Below are positions 43,289 through 55,639 of a stretch of DNA of 64,000 bases, one piece after another. The stretch is taken from NCBI RefSeq assembly GCF_964340395.1, contig NC_135559.1, positions 7,194,759 to 7,258,758 on the forward strand. Direction: 5' to 3'. Position 1 is the first letter of the stretch; every line of letters begins with the position of its first letter. The position numbers and the translations under genes were made by a program. This DNA comes from Glandiceps talaboti. Lineage: Eukaryota > Hemichordata > Enteropneusta > Spengelidae. The notes beneath the pieces were generated by a model. The model did not search any database, was not told the origin of the DNA, and saw only the letters and a program-made list of their open reading frames with translations.

Positions 43289-44532
43289 TTGGCTACGAGT
43301 CTAATGATAAATGATACAAATTATATGTGATGGCAAAAACCACTGAAATCTTTCTTGGGAAACAATACCAAACGCTAAAGAATTATCCAGTGTAAAGATT
43401 ATCACTTCATTTTATTTGAAGGTTGAAGGTGGTAGCAGCAAGGTAATTATAACTATTTCAAGACACAGTGCAATCAAGGTTACCTTAGTGTTTCACTCAT
43501 GGGACACCATAGTCAGTAAGGTACGCCATGATGGGGCGCCCTCACACATCAGCCGACCCCTCCCCAGTCTAGGGACAGTCACACTATGGTTTTGCAGCAT
43601 CATAGACACATTTCAACTAGCTTCAATTGTTTACATTCCTGATAAGTAACATGATTACCCGCGTCTTCGTCCAAACTGTGTGCTCTGTAAAATCTCTATA
43701 AATGTTTATTTTGCAGTTGAAGTTAACTGATTGCGTGTAAAAAAAATGACATTTCCCATAAGTGATTACTGGCTGATGCTTCAAAAGTAAAATAATGAAT
43801 TTATTTTCCTAAAAGTGTGTTGAAACTTGAGAGGATGTGATAAAGACCAAACAAATGATCATTTTAAACAAAATTGCTTAATTATAAAAGTTGAGTTCAA
43901 TTCTAAGAGTCATTTAGAATTGAAATTGTACACTAAACTTGTCCTAGTACTGGGCTATTCACAAAATTTAAATTTGATTGGATAACACAATCCATGCACA
44001 CAAACTGAAAACCTTGATGAGGTTATAAATCACTGGTTTCCTCAGCTGTACAAAAACTATGAACTCAAGTGAAATCTTTTCGCAAGACTGATTCAAAATA
44101 TCAAATTCACAGAATGTATCCCCCCCCCCCCCCCATCACTTTAATTCTTGGGTTCAGTCACAAGGACATATTTCATATACAAACTAAGATAAACTAAAAA
44201 TTATTGTATAGAGCAGGTGAAACTTTAATACACTGGATTACACTTGGATGAAAAAAAGTACAAATAAAAATCTGACCAGGAACTGAAAAGGCAGGCCTGT
44301 AAGTACACAGGTGCAAAGTTCATTGTAAAATCACATGACCTTAACGAAAGTTCTCCTGTTTGACGGATTTGAAAAATAATTCTGACTCAAGAGAGTGTCA
44401 GAATATCCTCCAGTACTTCGTATTCGTCAAAAATATATTGTGGGCAACTTAAAAGTTGTTTATACAATAAAAACATATCAAAAGAGAAACAAAATACATG
44501 GCAAGCAGCACAGTGAAACAACTAGGTAGGGT

Positions 44533-44874
44533 AATCTTAGTTACCCAGACTCCCCTGACCATCACCATCACCAGAGAGTTGATTGAAACAAGATGGCTGC
44601 TCAGAAAGGCTGACCCACAACATGACCTTTGTAGTACAATCATGTGGTGGCCACTCTTGTTTGATTTTAGTTAATCTTCTGATGAAGGTGATTTTCAAAA
44701 ATTTAATTCCACGATTTCTGTTAAATATAGTGTTGATGAAACCTAAATTTAGGAATCATATTCAGTCAATGAGAAACTGTCTTAAGTCCAGTTGACTGTG
44801 GCCATCTTAGCATTCACGAGACTCGCTGGGGGTGACGGAAATCAAAGAAGTCTGGGTGACTGAGACTATTTATA
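44533..44874. mobile_element. ~340-bp element with CTNAGTNACCCAGACT ends
   Basis: The left end reads CTTAGTTACCCAGACTCCCC; the right end in reverse complement reads CTCAGTCACCCAGACTTC. The same terminal motif occurs alone at 42521 (CTCAGTTACCCAGACTC). No target duplication is clear. Confidence 0.55.
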
Positions 44875-45309
44875 GGTGGGTATGATTTATAATCTACTCT
44901 CCATCTATTCATTTAGGCTAGTTAATAGGCCTTTCCAATATTTGCCATGGTGGCACTCTACTTCCTGTCTGTGTGCACCTTGGAGATATACTTGGTATAG
45001 GTTACTCTGTTACTCATAGAGCACTGCTGCTTTCCTCGATGTCTGAACAATACGAAAAACAGCCCTTCTACAGAATATCAAGGACAAAGTTCTTAAGAAA
45101 TGGTACTATGAGGTGTTGATACTCTCAATTTGAGTGAGGGTGCTGTATTCTCAATTTCCTGTTTGCAGTCTGAAATGGCCTATTAAAGACTTCAAATTGT
45201 ATACACTACAGTAAAATAAAATATATGACAAAAATATCCTGTAATTCAAAAGCAAATTATTTAATATTCCACAGCCTGACAGGCACTAAGTGCAACGGTC
45301 GCAAACTAG

Positions 45310-45550
45310 TGTACACTTAATTCAAAGCTCATGATCTGGTGAACATTCAGTTCAAAGGTCACAGTCTGGTGAAAACTTGGTCCAAAGATCACAGTCTGGT
45401 GAACATTCAGTTCAAAGGACACAACCTTTTGAACACTCAGTTCAAAGATCGCAATCTGGAGAACGCTCAGTTCAAAAGTCAGTTTAGTGAACACTCAGGT
45501 CAAAGGTTGCAATATGGTGAACATTCAGTTCAAAGGTCACAATCGGACAG
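45310..45550. repeat. 30-bp minisatellite, about 8 units
   Basis: Units contain GGTCACAGTCTGGTGAACAT and TCAGTTCAAA with substitutions. It lies just beyond the 3' end of IWS1. Confidence 0.93.
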
Positions 45551-45892
45551 ACTTCCCATTCTAAACCATGTCTTGGTATTTCAAGTTTATGAGGTACAAA
45601 TCTCTGAAAGGAAACTGCTTGTTCTGTGAGGATGAACCATCATATCTCCATGAGTTGAAAAATGATGACAATGATATAAGTGTATATGTTTCTCTCTAAA
45701 CCACACATCCAGCTTTCAATTCAAATAACGTCACTTTCAGTATGTTATGAAATATTCCACCAATCATAATCACTCCATCTGGTGAGTATCCAATCAGAAA
45801 TGACCATCCTCAGAACTGAGCTGATTGGTAGTTTCAGCAGGTGTGTTTGTTTTGATAGTGTCTGTAAATCCATTCAGTACCAGGTGGAAGAA

Positions 45893-46021
45893 TTACAAAG
45901 ACATATGTCGTCCCTCTATGCTAATATTCACAGCTCGTTGATTTTTATTTTTACTCTTAGATACTCTTTCTCTCATTTTTCTCATGTGTTTGTCTAATCT
46001 GGTGACTTGTTTCTTTGAGCT
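45893..46021 (-). CDS. IWS1: IWS1 last exon and stop
   Basis: 129 bases, phase 0 in, encoding [20 protein letters not shown] and [14 protein letters not shown], then TAA at 45893-45895. Confidence 0.94.
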   Translation of the reverse strand, partial: SSKKQVTRLDKHMRKMRERVSKSKNKNQRAVNISIEGRHMSL

Positions 46022-49000
46022 CTGAAATTGAAAAAAAAAAGAAAAGAGATTCAAATTCCACTTTTAAATTAATGTTCATGTGGTTCGGTTTCAATTTTTA
46101 TGAAGTTCAAACATGTCCTGTATTGTTTCATTTGTTGTTTTTAATCAAACTGTTGTGATTTTATGATGTGATGCACTTAACAATTTTTTATGTATTTTTC
46201 TCTCTGAATCATATTCTTAAACCTTGCAATCTGTTACATACAGACCGTTGGGACATGTATTCTGTAATGGCCTTTAAACAATAAAATATTAGCTCGCAGC
46301 ACAGCCGTGTAGGGGCTCAAGAACTAGTACACATGCACGTCGGACTACTATGTGATGTTTTTTTTTGGTGGTTTTACCCAAGGATGCATTGCGGTGCAAT
46401 GACGACGCATGCATGTTCTATATACTATGCACATTCTCCATGCAGAGGGCGCTATCTACAATATCATCGTAAGGCAGCCGATCACAAATGAATCTACCCT
46501 GCGCGAGCTAATGGGCTTTGCCTAGTTACGATATTATTATCATTAATATTAATGTTCTGTTGAACAGATTTTGAAGATCTCAAATTTACTTTCTATTTTA
46601 CATATTCTGTACTGTTTTATTAAAAACTGTCCTGGTAACAACATACTATTACAGTAAAAAATTACCATTAAAACAACATATAGTGTAAGTTGGCCAATAC
46701 ACACTGACTCTGCTTCCCTAGACCTATCTGTCCAAAGGTATATAGTGTACAACACAAGTCATTTGCACGGTGAATAAAATCCACTTTCCAACTTACCCTT
46801 TCAAATTCTGTTTCAACGTTCCATTTTGGTCTGACAACATAATCTTTTGTAGATGGCATAGGTACTCTGGCACGACCTATCCATCCCTTATCTCCTGGAC
46901 GTAAAGCTCTGTTGATAGAAATACATCAAAACATATTAATTATTATGTATGTACCAGGTTGTGAAACAAAGTGACGTGCATATGCCGACTATAGCATCTG
47001 ACATTTGTGCCAAGTTTGGTTGAAATTGGCCCATGCATTTCTGAGATACAGGAGATGATGGACGGAGAGATGGAACCCAAATAGTAGTCCCCCACTGGCT
47101 TTACCCACTGGGTACTTAAATTATTATTGCGTACCTGTATGCATATGAATGTATGACTAGGAGCATTCCACAATGTGCAAGAAATCATGTGAACACAGTT
47201 AGCTAAGTTTCTATGAAGTTTGTTGTTTTGGAAAAATATGAAATTATAACAATTCTGCGATGTGTATGAGTGGCAGCCTGGGATCTAAGGATATATATCT
47301 GCATCCCAAGTATGCCACATTGACACTTACACTACATTACATAGGGTTCAATCATTTTACTGTCTTTTGTTCATATCACAATTATCAAATATTACATCTT
47401 TGGACGTTAAATTGAATAAATAAAACTGACAGAATGTGACACAAGAACATCTGTCAACAAGCAGATAACTCAAATTATGGACAAGTTAATTCAATTAAGC
47501 CAAACGCTACTGGTAGTTCTCAATAAGTTGTGATTAGACACCCCCTCCCTCTACCCCCTACCCCCAATAAGCTTGCAGTAAACTTATCCTACATTTATAT
47601 AGTTAATGAAGATTATGATACACTTAAAAAAATTACTTACTTTTGTTCCCCTTGGAATGCATTATCAATACTTTTGGGAACAGAAGTATCTGTTTCTGAG
47701 CTGTTACATAGAGAAAAAAGTAAAACAAATATATTAGTTAGAAGAAAATACATTTGAGTTGGCTTTCCAGTACATACATATGTAAATAACATTGTACTAG
47801 AGACACCACCCTATCGTGAGTGTTAAGTCCATTGATACAGTGAAAGGTAGCATCACAAAATACATGTAATAGTTTGCATTGTTCGTAGTTTATCAAAACT
47901 AATCTTGCCACTGTCATAGATGATAGTTGTTTCTTTCTCACCTCAGTCTCCTTCTCTTTGGCATCTGTGCATAGTCTCTAGCTTCTCTTTCTTCCTTTGA
48001 CATTGATTTGAAATTTGATTCAACACCAAAGATAGGTCTTGACCAATCGTCTGTCAACAAATATAATTACCATAGTAGGTGTAAGTTACCAGGTGTTATA
48101 TAATTACCATGGTAGGTGTAAGTTACCAGATGTTATATAATTACCATAGTAGGTGTAAGTTACCAGGTATTATATAATTACCATAGTAGGTGCAAGTTAC
48201 CAGGTGTTATATAATTACCATAGTAGGTGTAAGTTACCAGGTATTATATAATTACCATAGTAGGTGCAAGTTACCAGGTGCATCACCATGTAATTAAAAT
48301 CAATGAGGAGGGTGGAACTGTGCAATGTAAACCTAACAAGCCTTCGTCAAAGACATAGTCCCAACATGTCAACTTACTAACTCATGATCTGAATTTTACG
48401 GCAAACATGGCAGTCATTCAGTTAAAACTACAGTATATAACATTTGTGCAAGGTTTGGTTCAAATTAGCATTTCCCACAATGTTAAACACTTCAATGGTA
48501 ATCACAGAGTCAATCGTCACTTGCACAACAGAGGAACTGCTATCACCCACTTGTGTAATCTACCACATTGAAGAACAATAGATTTAGTTTGTGTCTATCT
48601 TAGTAAACCGAAGGCTGGATTGCCAAAGTGTCGTAAGTATACTTACTTATAAGTTTTCCTGCCAAGTCTCTGTTAACCCGAAGTTCTTTAGGATGTTTAT
48701 AAAGATACATTACAGCTCTGCCAATACCACTAGTCTTCAATGTGTGTGAGTCTACTGCAGGCAGCTGAGAAGAAAAAAACCCACACAATTTTAACTCCTA
48801 AGAATCTTAAAGTTACAGAAGGTGAGTCTGTAAGTATACATGGGTATGCTGTGTGTATTAGATTTAAGTTTTGGTACACATGGGTATACACTTTGAAATA
48901 CATAGATTTGTTTCTTGTTTTTGTGATGATTATATATGTGTGTTACATGAACTTGATAACGTTCTGAATAGACATATAGAAGAAAGTGTGGCCATTCTGT

Positions 49001-52000
49001 CATTCTTACAACTACTTTTCTACAGTACAGTGCAAGACTCACTTGCCTAATATCATGCGAAGTGCTAACATTGAGTCAGCTAAGTTCTAACACAGAGTCA
49101 GCTAAGCTTTAAACAAAAGTTAGTTAAGGGCTCACACAGAGTCAGCACAGTGCTAGCACTAACACCTCACCAGTATGTGTTAACATATCATATGGAAGGC
49201 TTAATGCCTGTACCAGCTGTACAGAACATCAGGTAATTCTGTGCTAACACTGGGCTGGCAAAACACCTCATCAGTTACCAGTTTGAAGAGTTAATGCCTA
49301 CAAAAGTCATGTTAACACCAGGTTGGCTCAGTCTAACACTGGGCAACTGGAAGGGTTAATGCCTGCATCAGCTTATGTTAAAAGCTGGCTAGCCAGCGTT
49401 TGACAATGATCTTTGTGGAGTATCTAACAGTTTTGATTCCTTACCTCTCGAAGCATTCTAAGAAGTTCTTGTCTTATCCTAAGATGTGGCAGACTTTTGT
49501 CAGGCAGTGGTGAAAGCCAATCACTTATTGCTTGTAATATACCATTGTCTATAAATGCTATTTGTAAATCTTGTCTGAAAAAAAGAAGAAATGAATTTGA
49601 ATGACTTCAAAAACTTAAAACAGTGTAAACACAAGTGTATTAACACAGAAATAAGTCTGACTGGACTTTTTATATAAGTTGATAGCAGTAATCAATACAA
49701 GTGTACTATTAAAAGGTAGAAATAAGTCTGACAGGACTTTTCCTTAACATTGACAGCAGTAATCAACACAAGTGTACTTTAAGCAGAAACAAACTGACTG
49801 AACTTTTCCTTCAATACATGTGTATTAATGGTAGACATAAGTCAGACTGGAGTAATCAATACAAGTGTACTAAAGCCAGAAATAAGTCTGACTAGACTTT
49901 TCCTTTAAGTTGATAGCAGTAATCAATACAAGTGTACTAAAGGCAGAAATAAGTCTGACTGGACTTTTGATATAAGTTGATAGCAGTAATCAATACAAGT
50001 GTACTAAAGGTAGAAACATGTCTGATTGGACTGTACTTTTAAGTTGGTAGCAGTAATCAATTTACAAGAGTACTAAAGACAGAAATAAGTCTGACTGGAC
50101 TTTTGATATAAGTTGATAGCAGTAATCACACAAGCGTTCTAAAGGCAAAAATAAGTTTGACTGGACTTTTTATTTAACAATTTGAATACTTAAATGTTTA
50201 CTTACTTTTTTAATTGTGACAAAACTAATGGAAATATGCTCAATTTTTTGACAGCAGGTTTACCAGCCGCATTTGCCTCTTTATCTGCCTGTAAGATAAC
50301 ACAGAATTAAAATTAAATTTCTGAAAGTCAAAATAACAACTTGAAATAAAGAATGAATAGTTACTTCAAACATGGTGGCTGTCATATTTGTACAAATCTG
50401 TTTGACCTACCTTGGCAGCTTCTTTCATCTGGTTAATCATAGCCATGATGATGTCATCATTATCATTGATGATGTCATCCCCTCGTCTTTTACGTCTTCT
50501 GGATTTGTTTTCTGCTTTCTTTTTGGCCATCATGAGATCAAAGTCAGACACAAAATCTCTGAAGTTTTAGAAAGAATGATACAACCATTGAACAAATTAT
50601 ATTTTACATCTAATGTGCGAAGAATAAATATTGTTAACATAAATTTTTATGCATAATTATTATCATTATCATTAGGATAACAATTTAAAAATATTATTAA
50701 TTATATATTCATATAAAACACCAACCTCTGTTCAGAGTAAATTCTAAACATTTACTTCTCATATTGCAACTTACTTTCTACTTTGTTTATAAATTAAATT
50801 CTCTACTTGGGTTTCACATATTGCAACGTACTCTCTGCTCTGTTTACAGAGTAAATTCTCATTATTTACTTCACATATTGCAACTTACTTTCTACTTTGT
50901 TTATAAATTAAATTCTCTAATTGAGTGTCTCATATTGTAACTTACTCTCCGCTCTGTTTACGGAGTTCAGCATCATCATCTGAATCAGACTCTGCTGCCT
51001 GGGCTTCTTGCCCTGTTTCCGTAGCAACAGCTCCTTTCTCTTCATCATCGTCTTCTCTTCCTGCACTTAGACCTATGTCATCATCCTCATCCGATGAAAT
51101 GATAGCTGAAAAAAAAAAATTTAAAAATAGAAAATATAACAAACATACATTTTTTTGTATTCTCCTCATCACATGAAATGATCACTTGGAAATAGATATA
51201 ATTTTAAATGAGAAATAATGAGAAACATCAATTTTTTTGTATCACCTTTATCAGTTTTAATCCTGTAATTCTGAAGAGTGCTCAAAATTGACCGTTGGGA
51301 TAGAAGTGCGCCCTCTGTGTTGGACAACTTGACATTCTTGTTCAACCTTGTCTTACAGATTAGTTACAATATCTCGGTAGTTTTTATTTGTGTGGTCCTG
51401 ATGTCGTTGATGATTAATCAGGTTTAGTTTCCATATCCTAATTATCAACAATGGCTAATTTCCATGTCAACCAATTGAGGTTTTATTTTCATACTTAGAC
51501 AGATATACAACCATAAAATCGGTTAACAGAACTGTCGGCATATTGGAACAAAATCCATTTCCCTGAGGAGGTTCACATTATTGGAATCTTACTATGCAAG
51601 TCTCATTTGTTGATAAATTTCTGATGAGGGTGATCTACATGTACTAGGTTACTAAGTCTTACCTGATGATTTCTTTCTAGCTGCTGTACTTTCAATATCA
51701 GCTGCATCAAATCCCTGTCGATAGAAATATGGAAATACAAAAATTGTTTTTTTTTTGTAATACTAATAAAAATTATAATTCATCTGTACTGTGTTAGTTA
51801 ATCATAGTATCAAATTACACTCTTGACTCTATGCAGCCATTTGCATGATTTCCAAAAGATGTTTTACCCAAATGGACTAAACTCCCTCCTCTATATCTCC
51901 CCCTATTCCCATTACTGAAGTTATAAAACCATACAGCAAAACACAGCCAATGTCTAATACCATCAAATCACTTAAATGAAATAGGAAACTTGAAATCCAG

Positions 52001-55000
52001 ACTGAGCATGCTCAGATGCAAAGGATCACAAGATTATCTGTAGGTACTGTAATCTGGAGCTATCGATACTATAAACCTCCTACAATGGTCACAGTTACCA
52101 TGACAAGATTATTTATGGTTACAAACAATGTAACACAATTGTTTATAATACTGATTGATTCACATTTATCATATTTTCCCATGATGCACCATTCAGGATA
52201 TTCAAGATGGCGGGTTGGCATGTTCCCTATTGATTTTGAGTTACATTTATCACATTTCCCATGATGCAACATTCGTGATATTCAAGATGGCAGGTTTGTA
52301 TGTTCCCTACTGAGTTATTTCTTACCTCAAACTCTTCTTCCTCGTCACTTGAACCAAAGATGTCTGCAATCAATTCACCAACTTCAGACCTAAATTCAAC
52401 AAAAGAACAAACCCAATAACATCTCAAAATACAACATTCTGTTTCCTTCAACATGCATCAATGTAGATATATTTAGATATCAAATTTACAAATTCTGAGT
52501 ACATGTTTGGTGAGGCCAATGAGTTTGAAATGAAACAAGAGTTTCATTTTGGTGTTATTAGCAACCGCACAAAATTTATGTGATGTGAAATCATGAAATG
52601 ACTCTCCAGAACCCAAAGTTTACGAAAATACATCTACATGTATTTCCTGGCGTGGCATTCTCCTTTCATACATTGTACATTCAACTGTGGGATAAAATGT
52701 TCACATTTAAACTGCACTAGCTGAAACTGGAACCTTTTTGTGAAATGTTTTGTTAGGTACAATTATTTACGTATGACATCATTCATCATGAACAGTATTT
52801 CATCACCTGTGGGTGAACATATTTTTTGTAGCTGTATACATGATAATTAAATCAAAAATGAGTTTTGGGTCCGCACCCAAAAATCAGCACCCTCAATGAC
52901 AATTACGATTTCAACCTGTTTCTGTACTGCGTATGGATAATATTGACCCCTAGTTAACGTATGCAACATCAAATTATTGGTACTTTAACAAGTCTCAGTG
53001 AACATATTGTGGTTGTCTGATTGAGAAATGATACTCCAGTTACAACTAGTTCCAGTTTTAATTGGTGACATTCAAATTCAAGAATTTCAACTTGCCACTA
53101 CTCTATCCATAAATAATACTGACCAGTAATTACTGAAAACAGATATAATGTCTTTTTATAAGTCATTGACCAATATTTGGTTATTATATTTTGGGTTATT
53201 TGATGGTAAAAAAAATGTTCAAATTGCAGTTAGTCGAGGTTGAATATTTCAATTTTTCAAAGCTTACTTTTCCTCGTCACTTTCATCACCACTTCCATCA
53301 CTACTGTCCAGTGTTCGTTTCTTGGATTGTTTCACTTCATCATCATCATCTTCATCATCATTATCGTCTTCCCCATCTTCTTGTTTGTTTTCATCTTCTG
53401 CATCTGATCCCTGAACTACAGGTGAGTGTGACTCATCCTCATCTGTCAAATACAAGTACACACAATTAGCATATTCCTATGAAATTATCAAAGTAGGGCT
53501 CACAGTTTTGGGTTTGGCGCCCTCTAGTGATGATGATGCTTCATTGAGATCAGAACGATATGACAACAGATCCATGGTTCCAATAATGTTAAATGTGCAA
53601 TCAGTTTAACTTACTGATTTCATTGAATAAAATTACAATATTGATTTGCTTTCATGTTGATTACGGAAGTTAGCAAATCTGCAAATATTAATAACATGTG
53701 AACTTCATATATAAAAAACACAGCTTTTTTAAACAAGTCTATCACTGATCTTAAAAGTACTAACCTTCATCCATTCTCGCCTCTTCCTCCTCTTGGACTG
53801 GACTTTCCCTCTCAGCTGAACCCTCTTCATTTTCTGGTGATTCTACTTCTTGTTCCCTTTCATCATCCTCTTCTCTATCTTCTTCACCATTTTCCACTGC
53901 ATCACCAGCATACTGTGCATTCTCATCACCACTATCTCTCTCCTCCTCACCACCGCTTTGCTGCTCTTCAACATCATCATCTCTCTGCTCTACATCACTA
54001 CCTTGTTCTTCATCTTCTCGCTCCTCTCCCTCTTCCTGTTCTATGTCTTGATCTTGATCTTGCTCCTCCTCCCCCTCCTCCTGTTCAACTTCCATCTGAT
54101 CCTCCCCATCACTGTCTCCTTGGTGTTCTGTCTCTGATGTTGGTGACACGGCAACCTCATCTGCCTCTTCTTCCTGACCAGATTCAATCTCTTCACCCTC
54201 TTCTCTCTCGCTACCAGCTTGATCATTATCTTCTCCCTCTTCTTGTTCATCTGCATCACCGTCACCCTCTGCTTGCTCTTCTCCATCTTGCGCCTGATCT
54301 TCCTCTTCTCCATCAGCTTCAACGCTTCCCTCACTTGCAGCGTATGCTGCTCCTTCACCTTCACTCTCTACATTTTCATCATTTTGCTCATCACCTTGGT
54401 AACTCTCAGCAGCCTCTTCTCCCTCATTTTCCTGATACTGGTTTTCTCCATCACTTTGTTCTGCATCACTAACTTCACCTTCCTCCCCATCTTTCTCACT
54501 ACCCTCCTCCCTCTCACTATCACTGCCTGCCTGACCATCTCCCTCCTCTTCACTTTCCATTTGCACTTCCCCCTCATCCTCACTTGCTGACTGTACCTCC
54601 CCTTCATCTCCAGAGGCCACCTGATCTTGCCCCTCATCATCACTTCCCTCTTGCTCCTCTACCTGTTCCTCATCACTCGCTGCTTCTCCATCACTAGCAA
54701 CTTCACCATCATCACCGCTAGCAGCCTGCTCATCTTCACCATCACTGGCAACTTCTCTATCACCCTCTTCATTTTCGCTCATCTCTTCTTCTCCTCCCTC
54801 TTCATCACCACTCTGGGCTTCTTCTCCACTACCACTCTGTCTTTCTGCATCACTACCATCTTGCTCCTCCCCCTCACTCTCCTCCTCCTCCCCTTGATCA
54901 GACTCCACCTCACCTTCTGAACCATCATCAGATCTGTATTCCCCCTCCTGTAATGACAAGGTGCAAACATGACATGCCATAAACCAAGTATAAAGAGGCT

Positions 55001-55593
55001 AATTTTGCAGTATATAAAAAGGGTACTAAAACAAAATGTAACTATAATTTGCTACCCATGGAATTCAAACCCGGTGTTCAGAAATAACATCTGTTTATCA
55101 GTACAGATATGAGCATTACATGTTCACAACTTGTTAATTTGCATAAGTTGCATACATATGTGCAAAGGGGTGACCGATATGTGAGCGTACTCCGTCATGG
55201 CATACCTTATAGCCTAGTTTGTGTACTGTGACTACATGTATGTGTGTCTGTGAGCAAATGTATGTTAGTTTGATGGTGTGATACAGAGAAGACTTCTGTA
55301 CATTTTCAAATCCAGTTTCGATTATCCAGCCGGAGCTACTGATAAAACGATATTCTAATCACAGTAATTTCTAATCAACAATAACTATGGTTTGTAGAAC
55401 AAACTGGCATTTACACAATTATTTTCACCAGAGTATAAAACTAAAAGCTCAGAATGTCACATTTTACTACAAATATTTAGGAATTGAATATTATTTCAGA
55501 ACATTTTTCTTTGTTCAGCCAATCAAACTTCAAGCATACACACATGACACAATTTCTCAATTTCTTTTTGTTTGTGTCAGTGTGTGTGTGTCA

Positions 55594-55639
<46 letters not shown>

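Larger units (their letters stand above)
42250..45300. other. intergenic region between convergent CCNB3 and IWS1
   Basis: No credible gene. It holds the second TAGACTG MITE (43189-43288), a partial third copy at 43510-43560, a poly-C run at 44120 and a short TIR element at 44533-44874. Frames seen here are not conserved-looking. Confidence 0.65.

Noticed and set aside
53837-54472. 211-codon open frame on the plus strand, with overlapping shorter ones
   Set aside because: It is the mirror of the acidic IWS1 exon; purine-rich codons leave the opposite strand free of stops. Its product is His/Leu/Pro-rich nonsense.
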